From the NCBI GenBank assembly GCA_022496805.1, contig CM040094.1:13167501-13231500 (forward strand): a stretch of 64,000 nucleotides of DNA, in the 5' to 3' direction. The position numbers were made by a program, and so were the translations under genes. The DNA comes from Pohlia nutans (Eukaryota; Streptophyta; Bryopsida; Bryales; Mniaceae). The notes beneath the pieces were generated by a model. The model worked only from the letters and a program-made list of their open reading frames with translations, was not told where the DNA came from and made no database searches. Below are positions 23,347-34,270 of the stretch, in pieces; the stretch's first letter is position 1; every line of letters begins with the position of its first letter.

Positions 23347-25260
23347 CTCTGCAAACACACCGTCCAGTAAGAGACAATTTCATAACATTCTTTACCAATA
23401 CAACCGAGGTCTCTTTTCAGATTTGACACACATGAAGCAATAAATGTGAAAAGTAATAGATGTCAAGATAGCTTCCAAGATTCCTTCACTTTCAAGCGTT
23501 CAATTTGAGGTAAAGTTGAAAATCTAGGCATAAATGCAAGCATATTTGCAACTTCAATATTTCAAGCATGGTAAAGAATTGTATGCTCTAGGACCAAAGC
23601 ATTCAGGTCTGGACCAATTTAACATTTTGCAAACCATTAGGCAGTAACACCCAAAAGCAACCAATACTAAATGTTGGCTACAATGTAGATATCGGTAATG
23701 AGGATGTCTACCATCTGAAACAGCACAGGCTAGGGTTGGTTTTTGGTACACCTAAAGTACCCAAATAATACATGCTAAACTGCGCTGGAATCGTCTTTCA
23801 ATTGCTAACAAGACCATTTAAAAACTAAGTCATTCTAACGATAGGAACGATGTTCCGTTGCTGTTACAAAGCTCATCATACTACAAGGGTGTTGAATGAC
23901 TCACTTGGTCAGGTTCGCAATTGAGCCTGGGATTTATTTATCCCGTGAGTCCCTGGAATACCAGCTGTATTTCTGCACTTCGATAAGAAAAACCACAAAT
24001 AAGCATCTGCAAGAATCTAACCCTGGTTTAACTCAACAACAACTACCCTACACGAGTTCAGCATGTCCTCCAATCCATCTCATCCACTCCAAATTCTTCT
24101 CGAAAGGACCACAACAGAACTTTCAAGTTCAGTGCACTGGAACAGTTGGAAAATGAGGAATAAAAAATAAAACAGGAGGCCATTAAGCTGCACAAGCTTT
24201 ACGCTAATAGGTTGTGCTCATGAACACCACACACACATACACAAGCATCGATTCCAATAATGCAGATTCTACTAATGCAGCCTCTTAATACCCCTCTAAA
24301 ACAAGCTGCAACCCTTCCATCTAAACACATGCTTCTTTCGTCGTTGTCACCATTCTTGATCTAGCGGTAAGAATGAGTCACAGAAATACACACAAATAAC
24401 CGATACTCGTATACTGCAGGACACGGCGGCCGATTACTTTACACAGCAAAATGGATCTTGAAATACCTTTGAAACCGTTTATCTAAATTCCACTCCTAAG
24501 AAAAGGCAATCAACCTTTTGTGAAAGAGCATAATCTCTAAACTCTCCATGGATCTATCGATCAGCTCAAAACCTAACCGATCTAAACAGATCGTTCAATT
24601 ACCCTTTCGATGTGGATGATACGACGAGCGAGCGAGCTCCCACCACTCACTGCACTGATCAATAACCCTAATGGCGATCTCAACCTAATCCGAGAAAGCA
24701 CTTACATTCACGTCCTCGACAGAAAGAAAGAAAGAACAGAAATTAACAAACTGTCACGCACTTGTAGAAAGATCGTAGACGAAATCTTCAGACCTCGCTG
24801 CGCATTGGAAGCTCCTCCATGGAATCAAAACGCAATGCGGTTGCTCCGTGACAGCATTCACGATGTTACGATTCTTGCACCGACTGAGTCACCACTTGAT
24901 CTCTGCAAAAGACACTCAAGCGGTGACTAATAACTCCACCGCCAGTCAGCCAGCCAGAGCCGAGAGGGGAAAACTGCCGGGTGGTGGCTTTTGAAATTCT
25001 TCTACCACTCGCTCAGCTACGCATCTTTTCGAATTCCGCAAAGACGGCGACGACGAGCACGATGAGGAATTTCTGGTTTCGAAAAAACACGACACTCGAT
25101 CTTGGCGAAACTGGCTCCGGCTCTTGAGATGCGTGTCGGGTCGGAATGAATGGCGCTCCCCCCGAAATGGATTCAAGTGCCGCTGGCTGGCCCAGCCATC
25201 GCTGAGAGCTTGCAAGCTGCCGTCTGTCTGACCTAAGACCTAAGACCGTGAGGGTCATTC
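23347..25260 (-). promoter_or_regulatory. 5' UTR intron and probable promoter of the WVD2-like gene
   Basis: A 3' splice site (TTTGCAG) directly precedes the WVD2-like start codon, so a non-coding first exon must lie upstream. The less AT-rich stretch at about 24,600-25,250 is the best candidate for that exon and promoter. A hairpin of 'gacctaagaccg' / 'cggtcttaggtc' lies at 25224-25273. Short ORFs on either strand here show no family resemblance. Confidence 0.4.
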
Positions 25261-25784
25261 CTCGGTCTTAGGTCGTGTGTCCTAAAACCGTGCGGGCCTT
25301 ATACCGGACCCTGTGCATTGGATACGGCATATTGTTCTCTTGCGGTGTGAACCAAAGTTTTGTTCCTCTCTATTTTCACTCAAGGTATACGTTAGTGGGA
25401 CCAATTCCCGACTGAATTTCGGGTTTGCATACTTAGACTTGTGAAAGAAATTTTTTATAATTTTTGGATGCTCTGCAAAGCTATTGCAAAGGCATCCCAA
25501 AAAAAACATTTTTTGAGCATTTCTACAATTTTCTATGACTTTTTAAGTCTGAAAGCTTAGAGTGACCATTAATCGCTTATAGAGTCATGGTTTTCATGAG
25601 AAGTTGGATTCTGAAAATAGAGTGTTTCTACACAAATCAGAAGCTCTTGATTTTTCCAAGCATGAACGAAATTAGAACACTCTCGGACACTATCTGAAAC
25701 CATGTTGGCTGGTTTCTGACACCCATCCCCCAACCAATAGGGGTCGGAAATACAACCCAGTCAGAAATATGACCCTCTACCTTA

Positions 25785-25990
25785 TACTCTGTGACGTGGT
25801 TGGTTTCAACATTAATTAATTACTTTTTTTTGTCCTCGGTTTTTGTCCCAAAGTGCCACATGTCATCTTGTGATTGGTTAAAGGTAATATGAACCTCTCA
25901 AAATTTGATATGAACTCTTCAAAATCTGATGTGGAAATTCAATTTCAACATTTGGTTGTCCGAAACCAACCACAACTAACGGTATACCCG
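25785..25990. repeat. Dispersed repeat, partner of 4083-4330
   Basis: 'gccacatgtcatcttgtgat', 'attaattaattac' and 'gatgtggaaattcaatttc' are the inverted counterparts of the copy in glyoxalase II intron 2. No ORF. Confidence 0.55.
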
Positions 25991-25998
25991 GGAGCAAG

Positions 25999-26168
25999 CA
26001 CGGACTTATCACATGTGTATGCAGTTGCTTGAAACAATTATATTGTCATATTATGGAGTGTCACATTATAGAGGATAGTTGTATGCCGATACACGGACTT
26101 ATCACATGTGTATGCAGCTGTTTGGAACAATTATATTGTCACATTATGCAGTGTCACATTATAGAGGA
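25999..26168. repeat. 93-bp direct tandem duplication
   Basis: 'cacggacttatcacatgtgt' starts at 25999 and again at 26092. The following 'tgtcacattatagagga' is also duplicated. The two units differ at only a few bases. Confidence 0.8.
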
Positions 26169-26169
26169 C

Positions 26170-28278
26170 GAGAAAGTTCGCCATAGCCAGAGGAGAGGCT
26201 GCAATGGACATCGCAGCCAAGCAGCCCCGCAGCAACCCTAACGGATGGAGGGAGATGAAGTTGGATGCGGATGAAATTGGATGAAGATGAAGTTGGATGA
26301 AGTTGCCCTTTGTTTTAAAACATACTAGTGGGACCTGTGTCGTTGAGCACATTGAGCTCGGTTTGTCTCCTTGACGGATTCCAGAGCGGAACGGTCGAGT
26401 GAGACAAAGCGTCCTGTATTGTATAATAGATAGTTGTATGTTGATACTCTCTCTGTCCCATAATAGATGATGCTTTTGAGAAAAAAAATTATCCCAAATC
26501 ACATCATTTGTTTAATTTAAAGTTGTTGTTTTATAGATTTTTACAAAGCAAAATCATAAAACGAGTGCACAGAAAGTAATTTCTCTTTGTGAAGTTTATC
26601 TTTGCTCATCCGTGGAATCCTAAACTATTGCAACCACCTACTCAAAAAACTAGCCATACACAAAAATTGCAGTATCAATCTCTGAAGTTGTCATAGCAAT
26701 GCTTTAGCTCATGCTCTAGTTACTCTCATATATCCATGCACCGGTTGCTCTAACATATGAGCAAGTGCATGGTATGGTCAACTAATTTGTAAACAAAGAT
26801 TTCGCTAAGATTTACTGCACTTTAATGCACCTCAATGCATTTTGTGCACCTTGTGCATTTTATTAAAAACAATAGTTTTCAACCAATTTTTAAAAGTATA
26901 GCATTGTCACAATGAAAAATAGAATGCACTATGAGTACACATCAATTATATATCAACTATACAAATAATTTTTAGTTTCTCAAAATTGATCTATCGTAAG
27001 AAATTTTAATTTCAAAAGTAACGTTTAATACCATTTTTACCAATTTCTATTCGGATTTCTATCCAAACTTTAATTTTACAATCGTCCACATTTAATTCTA
27101 AATTTGAATATCCATTGAAACTCCCACTTAAAAAATCTTATTTTAAAGAACATCCAAAAAATTTATTTAAAAAGATTAAATTGAATAAAAATTACCCATA
27201 AAAACTAGTTTAAATACATTTAAGTTGAAAAAAATCCAGAAATAAATGAAGATGTTTATTTTTACAAGTTTGAATATTGGAAAAATTTATAAATCAGGAT
27301 TAAATGAAATGACATTTTTTTCATGAAATTGAATGAAATTGGGGTGCAGTTGTGTACTGGGACATGCATTATTTTTTAGGAATATAATGTATCTACAAGA
27401 ATATTATCACTGTTTTATGAAAAATTTGGTGATGATAACATAGAATTATCATTCTTAAACCACCTAAAATTAATATTACACTTAGAATTAATTCTACATA
27501 TTTGTTTATGATTTTTGAAATTTTGAAATTTTGAAAATTGCTACTTTTAGTGCACTGGGACAAAAATGGGTTGACCTTACCGTGCATTCACCCATATCCA
27601 TGTTATGATTGCTCTCACAAATCCATGCTTTAATTGCTCCTCAAAAATTGCAATATCATACTCAAAAAAATTGCTACTCAAAAATCATTTTAGTTTACTT
27701 AATATTTTGATTTTCTTCAGAAGCATCAGGTATTATTGGGCCTATTATGAGAGGGAGAAAGTATGTGGCTTGTTCCCAGTAACAATATAAAATACACGCA
27801 TCAATACAAAACATGGATATCAATACTAAATATTGGTATCAATACCCTAGTACCATAGTTGGGTTGCCACCCCACAAACAAATTTTAATATTTTTTGAAA
27901 AATAGGGTTTGTTCCTCAAAATTTGAATTCTTTGGTTTTTATTTTTGAGAAGAAAAAAATGATACAAAATGACCCAAAATAGCTTAGAGATAGCAAAATA
28001 TAGTTAAAAATAATTTATTATGTTTTTGTTTATGTCATCATAATTTCTAATTCTTTTTATTTTTATTTTTGAATTACTTTTTGGCGACCCAGCTATGGTA
28101 CTACCGTAGCAAGCATCCATACAAAAGCTATGCTTGCTACTACTCTAGCAAGCATCAATACCATAGCATTTATTCCATGCTATTGATTGGAGCAACTATT
28201 CTGCCTCATGGGTTATCATGCATTGAAAATACCATATGAAGATCCTCAGGTGATAGAATGGCTTGTTCATTGCTAAGC
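26170..28278. other. Intergenic region without recognised gene
   Basis: AT-rich beyond 26.5 kb, with a short 'ggatgaagttggatgaag' direct repeat at 26270-26300 and several palindromic A/T stretches. I find no coding exon or TTAA element in it. Confidence 0.5.
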
Positions 28279-28282
28279 TTAA

Positions 28283-28749
28283 CCCTTAAACGTCAAGAGG
28301 CTCGGCAGCCCGGAAGGTATCTAAATTTTTGGGAAGAAGAAGAAAAAAAAAGTTTCAACCGTACAAGGTTCCTCAATAGTAAGATTATAAACCATAAAGT
28401 TGGTTGCACTTTATTTTTTGGCTTGTTGCCCCAAGTTTGAAATTTTATGAAAATGCCCAAAATGCAAATTTTAGTCTCAAATTTGGTAAAATGAATTTGG
28501 CAGTTGTGTATATGGGGGTATTAGCTCATTTTGTGAATAAAATTCATATGCATAGCTCATTGTATGAAAAATTTCAGGAGCAGTTAGGTTTTCCACCTTT
28601 GCATGATTGTATCTTTTGATCTATACATCACCTACGTACGCAAATTACCATCCCATCTTCGTTACAAAAAGAAGAATCACCACAAAAAATCTCAAAAATT
28701 GAGGATCAGTACTCCCAAACTTGAAAAATCAGCCTTGGTCCTTTAGGGG
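28283..28749 (+). repeat. TTAA-type element, family F
   Basis: TTAA at 28279-28282 and 28750-28753; ends CCCTTAAACGTC and CTTGGTCCTTTAGGGG. 467 bp, with an interior unlike families A-E. It is the only good copy of its type in the window, just downstream of the rhodanese gene. Confidence 0.78.
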
Positions 28750-29086
28750 TTAAGTACAAAGAGATTCAATTGTACAGTTCAGGACCTGAAATCAACCAGT
28801 GCAGGATTTTCAAATACAAACTCAAAGACAGCCACTTGAGGCCAATCTACAAGAGCTAAGTTAACTTAGTATGGTGGAAAAAGGCTCATTGAAGTCAACG
28901 CTCATTTCGTCTGCATAGATGGTTTAAAAAGCTGGTTAGGTTTGGTCAGACTAATGCAGGCGGTTTTTATGCAAGAATTCAATACTAGATTGCCAAATCA
29001 TTTGAAGGTGAAGTCCTGTCAAAGTGCCACACGCTTTTATTAGGTCACCTGCCACTGGATATGTTTTTTGCACTTGCTTGCAAAAT

Positions 29087-32000
29087 TTAAGATCCGTTGA
29101 CCTGGTCCGCCAGTTTGCCTGCTGCCGGTGTGGCAGAGTCCATTTTCAATTTCTTCTCTACTGCTGCATTTCCACTTGCAACGGCTGCCTTGACCTCCGG
29201 AAGTAGTACTTTTCCAACTTCCTGGTTTGGTTTGATACAATTCAGTGGTCAGTCAGTTCCAAACCATAATAATGCTAAGCAGACGTGTCAAGTTTTGAAA
29301 GACAGTGTTATTATAACCCATAATGCTGCTGCATTCATTCAAGGTACACTCTTGATTCAAGAGTACAACTTAGCATTATGTTGTGTAATCTTCGTGAGCC
29401 TCAAAAGTTACTAACATTCTTGAGCCACTTGAAAAATCATCTTTCTCAAAAAAGAACCGGATGGTGAAGAATATAGGAAAACTTGTAGGAACCAAAAAGA
29501 TATCTTTGTGTGCAAAATATTCTTCGTAAGTAGGTGATAGTACCATCTTAGCATTATGTCCTATAACCTTCAAGCTCGCAAAGATCATCTAGTCCATAGC
29601 ATATTTGAGTTAGTTGAAGAATCAAACATTTGTAGGCTAAGGTAGAGACACCTATTCATGACAATATAAGAGATGTGGTACCTTGGGAGTGCAAGCAACA
29701 TGGAATGAAATCATGAATGTCTTAGCAAATCTAGGAGGAAGTGTTGGGCCTTGGAATTAAATTTTTTGGAAGCACGAGCAATTTTACGCAAATTTTTGAA
29801 GCAAGGGTGTTGTAGACACCTATTCTAAGTTGTAGACTTACCCAAAAGAAACAAAGGACCAATTGTGACGCAACATACAATTGTGAAGCAAAAAGTGGGA
29901 AGCTACCGGCAGCTTTCAAACTTATCAGGGTTCATTTTTGGTTCAAAAGTAACTGGTCACAATGGGTCGTTGTCCATTTTAGATGCTGCTACCTTACTGA
30001 TGGAGAGGATGGTGGAACAATCAGATGACTGGAGGAGAATTTGTAGGAACCAAAAAGGTGCAAAATACTATACCTTTTTGTACGCCAACGTGTTTTTTTA
30101 ATCAGGTAGCATCTATTTCACCGCCAAAGTATTGGTTGAAACTCACAAAAGAGAGACTACGGCAAGAAGAGTCGGTAGTACTGTACCTTCAACTCTGCAG
30201 CGAACTCTTTGGGAGCGATCTTGGTATCCAAAAATGTTTGAATTTCTTTTATGGTTTTTTCCCTATCCTGCAACACCGTGTCCCATTTCCACATTCAACA
30301 CACAAAGTAGACAAATAATTGGTATCAAGGTGTTAAATAATCTCGTTAGCGTTTGACATTTGCAACACAAAATTGAACGGTGGAATCATGAACTCACATC
30401 TGCAAACATGAACTTCCTTGCAAAGATCTGTATAAATGCAGCAGACCCCAATAACTGTAATACTGTTTCTGCCTGCACAGGTCAATCAACACAGCATTAA
30501 CCCCTGAAGGACCAAGGATTCATACATTTAGAATGTCAAATTCAATTGATACATATTGTGAAACATATTTCAGATAGGACCAGATTTTATATTTCCGGAA
30601 TTTGTGCAGACACATTGCATGCGTTGGTCAAAAAATAAACAAATTTGAACAAAATGAATTCCACTTAGGACCTACTCAAAACTGCTAAACAAACGTGAAG
30701 CACAATTTGGGTTTCTTGGTCCTTTAGGGGTTAATTGATCTCTTCAACACTTCATCTGACAACGTATTATATATGATTTGAATTCAATCTACATGCCCTG
30801 AGAATAGTGTACGACAACTGCTTGCTCACAAGTGTTAATCCGAGAGCTATTTTCCAGGAGCTCTTGAGGTGATTCATGTTAAGAGCTTCCTTTCTTCAAA
30901 ACTCTTCAACTTAAGATGTACTAAAAGAATGTGTGTCAAAGAAAGGGTTTAGATTCAATCGATATGCTTGAGAATGGGAGTACCAGCATGCTACTTCTAA
31001 TTGCTCACAAGTGTCAATTCAAGAGCTGATGTCAGAGGCTGCTTTCTTCAAAAATTCTTGAACTAAAGATATTCAGAAGCTTCTTTTTTCAAAATTATTG
31101 AATTAAAGACGTTCAGAGGCTTTTATTTTACTTTTTTCCTTCAAAATTCTTGAACTACAGATGCTCAGAGGCTTCTTTCTTCAAAACTCTCGAACTAAAG
31201 ATGTTCAGAGGATTTGTGTCAATGAAAGATGTGAGAGGATCTTGGTTCTTCCTTGATTTGGAGCTCCTTTGAAGGTGAGGAATTTCAGCCCCTCTAGCAA
31301 AATTTTCATAGATGTGAAGATTTGATAGCCAATTTTGACAAAATATTCTAGATTCCTTAATACAATTGTAGCAAATTACTATATGTATATAATATAAACT
31401 TGGCTAATTTCACCATATTAAGAGAAGCCATTTGGCTAATTCCCAAAAAAAAAAAAGAAGCAAAATTAGCATCAATTTTTTTTTAGCCACTTGGCTAAAA
31501 TTCACACAAAACATTTTCACTGTTCAAGAATGATGTTGATGATTATCAGAGAAAAATGCAAAACGGTGAGACAGAGAGTGTGAAGAACCTCAGTGAAGAC
31601 GGCAACACCAATGCCAGCGGCTGCTGCTGCTCCCAGCGTCGTGGGCACAAGGTTTGGATTCTCCTGCAAGCCAACAACTTAACCCCTAAAGGACCAAGGA
31701 TTCATGGTTTTGAAATGACAAGTTTAAACAATCGTATTCTGAAAATTATAATTTGAATGGGACCAAATTTTATATCACTGGAATTAGTGAAGAACATTAC
31801 ATATGTTGAATTAAAAATAAAAATAAAAATAACAAAAAAGAATCTACATAAAACCTACTCAAAATCACTGAAAAAAACAAGAGCCACCTGGTGGCCTTAG
31901 GGTCCTTTAGGGGTTAAAAGAGTTAGGGATTCATGAATGCACAAACATCAACAAGGAGATGAGAGAATGAAAGGAGATGAGAGAATGAATGGGAGAGGCA

Positions 32001-33729
32001 CAATTGAACAGTACATACCGAGCTGCCAGAGAGAAAATTCTTGAGGCCATCCATGTTGAGACTGAAGCCCTTCCTCGGTTCCAACCACGGCAACTAACTC
32101 TTCTGCATTCGCATCATATCAAATCAAAACCAACACACAGAAAAAAAAAAGAAAAAAAAAAGCAGAACAAACACTATTAGAAAACTTGGTAAAAAAAACC
32201 GCACAAGTTTGTCATGTGTATTTTTTTTTTGACCATGTGCAAAATCTTTGGTTGCGCAATTTTTGTTATTAGGAGGCGTATAATACACAGTTGGAAAGGT
32301 CTCAAAAATGGGCTTCCAACGATATATTAAACACCTTATTGCACTCATAGTGAGCAAAAGATTGTGCACATGTTTTACTGTGCACATGTTTTACTGAATC
32401 AGATTGTGCACATGTTTTACTGTGAGGCGTATAATACACAGTTGGAAAGGTCTCAAAAATGGGCTTCCAACGAGATATTCATTACACACCTTATTGCACT
32501 CACAGTGACTGAGCAAAAGAATCAGATTGTGCACATGTTTTACTGTGAGTGCAATTTTTGGTTTTTGGAATTAGGACGCTTATTATATACCATTGGAAAG
32601 GTCTCAAAAATGAGTTTCCAACGGTATATTATACACCTTCTAATTCCCAAAAATGCACTCACAGTAAGCAAACCAATCAGATTGTGCAGCACATGTGCAT
32701 TCATAAAAACTGCACATGACAAACTTGAGCAGTTTTTTTAACCAAATTTTCTTATAGTGAATCAGAAGGAACAGAACAATCGGGAAAAACAGAAAAAGCA
32801 GAAACAGCAGAACAATCGAAAACACAGAACAATGAGAAAAACAGTAAGTTAGAGCACACAGAGATTAACCCCTAAAGGACCAAGGATTCATGGTTTTAAA
32901 ATGACAAGTTAAACGATTATGTTTTGAAAATTATAATTCTAATGGGACCAAATTTTATATCACTGGAATTAGTGAAGAATATTACATATGTTGCATAAAA
33001 AATAAAAAAAAGTTAACAAAAATAAATCTACATAAAACGTACTCAAAATTACTGAAAAAAATAGGAGCCACTTGGCGGCTTTATGGTCCTTTAGGGGTTA
33101 AGGATTTGCATCACAACCTGCCATCCCGCGACGCCGCCAGTGATGGCGAGCGATTTCTGGAACCCGTTCTTCGCGAGCAATTTCGCAACGGCGAGGGCGT
33201 TGCCACCATCCAATCCATCGTCCAAGACGTAGAGAATCGTGCTCTCGGGATCTCGGCACTTGTTCAACACTTTGTTCACAAAAATCTCGTCGTCGTCGTC
33301 ATCTTCTCGTTTATACGCCACTTGCACGGGCTTCTTGCGAACAGCCTTCAGGTTCGGGCTACCAGTAGCCTTCACATCCTCCGGGAGACGAACGTCGAGC
33401 AGCTGGACGTCGGGAGAATCCGAGAGCGCGGTGAACGCCGCGACCGCGGAGGCGGAACCGAACGATTGCTTCCGGAATGCGATCAAGGGCACCGCCACCG
33501 CAACCGCAACACCAGCGAAAAGCGCCGCAGGAGTGGTCAAATCGGCCGTAGCATTGTCAGCCCGGGTCACGAAGTCGTTGTAATTCAAAGCTAGCGATGG
33601 CGGAACGGAAGCGAGGAGAGACACGGACACCGATGCAACGAGACTACTGGATGGCTGGAGTCGTGCAACTGGTACCGAGGAAATTGCACAAGGCGCAGAA
33701 GAAGCAAACAATCCAGGCAAGACCTCCAT
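29087..33729 (-). CDS. TROL/STR4-like thylakoid rhodanese-domain protein
   Basis: Six minus-strand exons: 33729-33118, 32093-32019, 31663-31589, 30472-30398, 30267-30187 and 29221-29087. All are phase 0 with GT-AG borders and give 350 residues. Residues 1-45 look like a chloroplast transit peptide. A first membrane helix is TTPAALFAGVAVAVAVPLIA. The rhodanese domain (about 92-210) has Asp in the loop where the catalytic Cys would be (YVLDDGLDGG), so it is probably inactive. A second hydrophobic region follows (TTLGAAAAAGIGVAVFTE, then AETVLQLLGSAAFIQIF). Next come DREKTIKEIQTFLDTKIAPK and GKVLLPEVKAAVASG. This order matches Arabidopsis TROL/STR4 and STR4A. TROL tethers ferredoxin-NADP reductase through a C-terminal ITEP motif; that tail is not seen here. 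The exon 3 donor (GAG|GTTCTT) is weak but keeps the frame and homology. MITEs fill introns 1, 2 and 3. Confidence 0.9.
30501..30730 (+). repeat. TTAA-type MITE, family A, next to rhodanese exon 4
   Basis: TTAA at 30497-30500 and 30731-30734; ends CCCCTGAAGGACCAAG and CTTGGTCCTTTAGGGG. On the gene strand its last TTAAT is 25 bp upstream of exon 4, in branch-point range. Confidence 0.92.
31038..31215. repeat. Short tandem repeat, about 50-bp units
   Basis: 'ttcttgaactaaagat' followed by 'ttcagaggcttctttcttc' recurs about four times with indels, inside rhodanese intron 3. Confidence 0.7.
31683..31913 (+). repeat. TTAA-type MITE, family A, next to rhodanese exon 3
   Basis: TTAA at 31679-31682 and 31914-31917; ends CCCCTAAAGGACCAAG and GGGTCCTTTAGGGG. 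231 bp. It ends 16 bp upstream of exon 3 on the gene strand, so the short stretch GTTGTTGGCTTGCAG supplies the whole polypyrimidine tract and acceptor. Confidence 0.92.
32172..32759. repeat. CACTA-like MITE with triplicated core
   Basis: Ends CACTATTAGAAAACTTGGT / ACCAAATTTTCTTATAGTG. The core 'cagttggaaaggtctcaaaa' with its inverted 'cttccaacga' arm occurs three times (about 32275, 32423 and 32577), interleaved with 'gtgcacatgttttactg' repeats. In rhodanese intron 1. Confidence 0.7.
32869..33097 (+). repeat. TTAA-type MITE, family A, next to rhodanese exon 1
   Basis: TTAA at 32865-32868 and 33098-33101; ends CCCCTAAAGGACCAAG and GGTCCTTTAGGGG. On the gene strand it begins 16 bp inside intron 1, directly after the donor. 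Confidence 0.92.
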
Positions 33730-34270
33730 GGCTCACTATGGAAAGATCGACAGTGCTATACTCCTGTTTTTTTTACATGCAGAATTGCACAAAAGGCTAC
33801 ATGAGGAATGCTCACGAAGTGCGTTGATTCTTTCGAGAAAGTGGTGAAATCTCCTTATCTAGTCCCTGTAGAAAATCGCTTTTCTTTCCGACGTGGCGTC
33901 CTCATTCCTTCTTTTCCGGATTTTCGTCGCTGTCGTTTATAGGCTTCTTCTACTACCTTACCTTTAGGGTTTTCAGTTCCGTTTCTTATTAACTTACTCA
34001 TGTTGTTGGCTCTGGACTGAAGGAGGACTTCCATTCACAACTCAATGCGTGGAATTTTGCTACGAAAAGCGAGCCAGTGGAACAGTGTGCCAGAGCCTCT
34101 GCTTGTCTCTTTCGAAAGCGAAAAGCATATGATGGCCTTCAATCATATTGTACAAACCTTTTTGGTGCTTAGGGTTTAGGCGTTCTTGGAATCAGAGCAA
34201 GTGCTTGATACAATTGTGTGGAGCCACCATGGTAGAGTAATAACAAAATTTTGACAGTGAGCGGGAGAAA
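33730..34270. promoter_or_regulatory. Bidirectional promoter region, rhodanese / POLH
   Basis: The two start codons are 541 bp apart and divergent. The interval is less AT-rich than its surroundings and carries no MITE. It contains two telo-box motifs (AAACCCTA on the minus strand, at 33965-33972 and 34170-34177), which are common in promoters of plant genes for translation and DNA replication. Transcription start sites are not determinable by eye. Confidence 0.6.

Noticed and set aside
24610..24930. 106-codon plus-strand ORF.
   Set aside because: Lies in the probable promoter/leader of the minus-strand WVD2-like gene; no motif and no splice partners.
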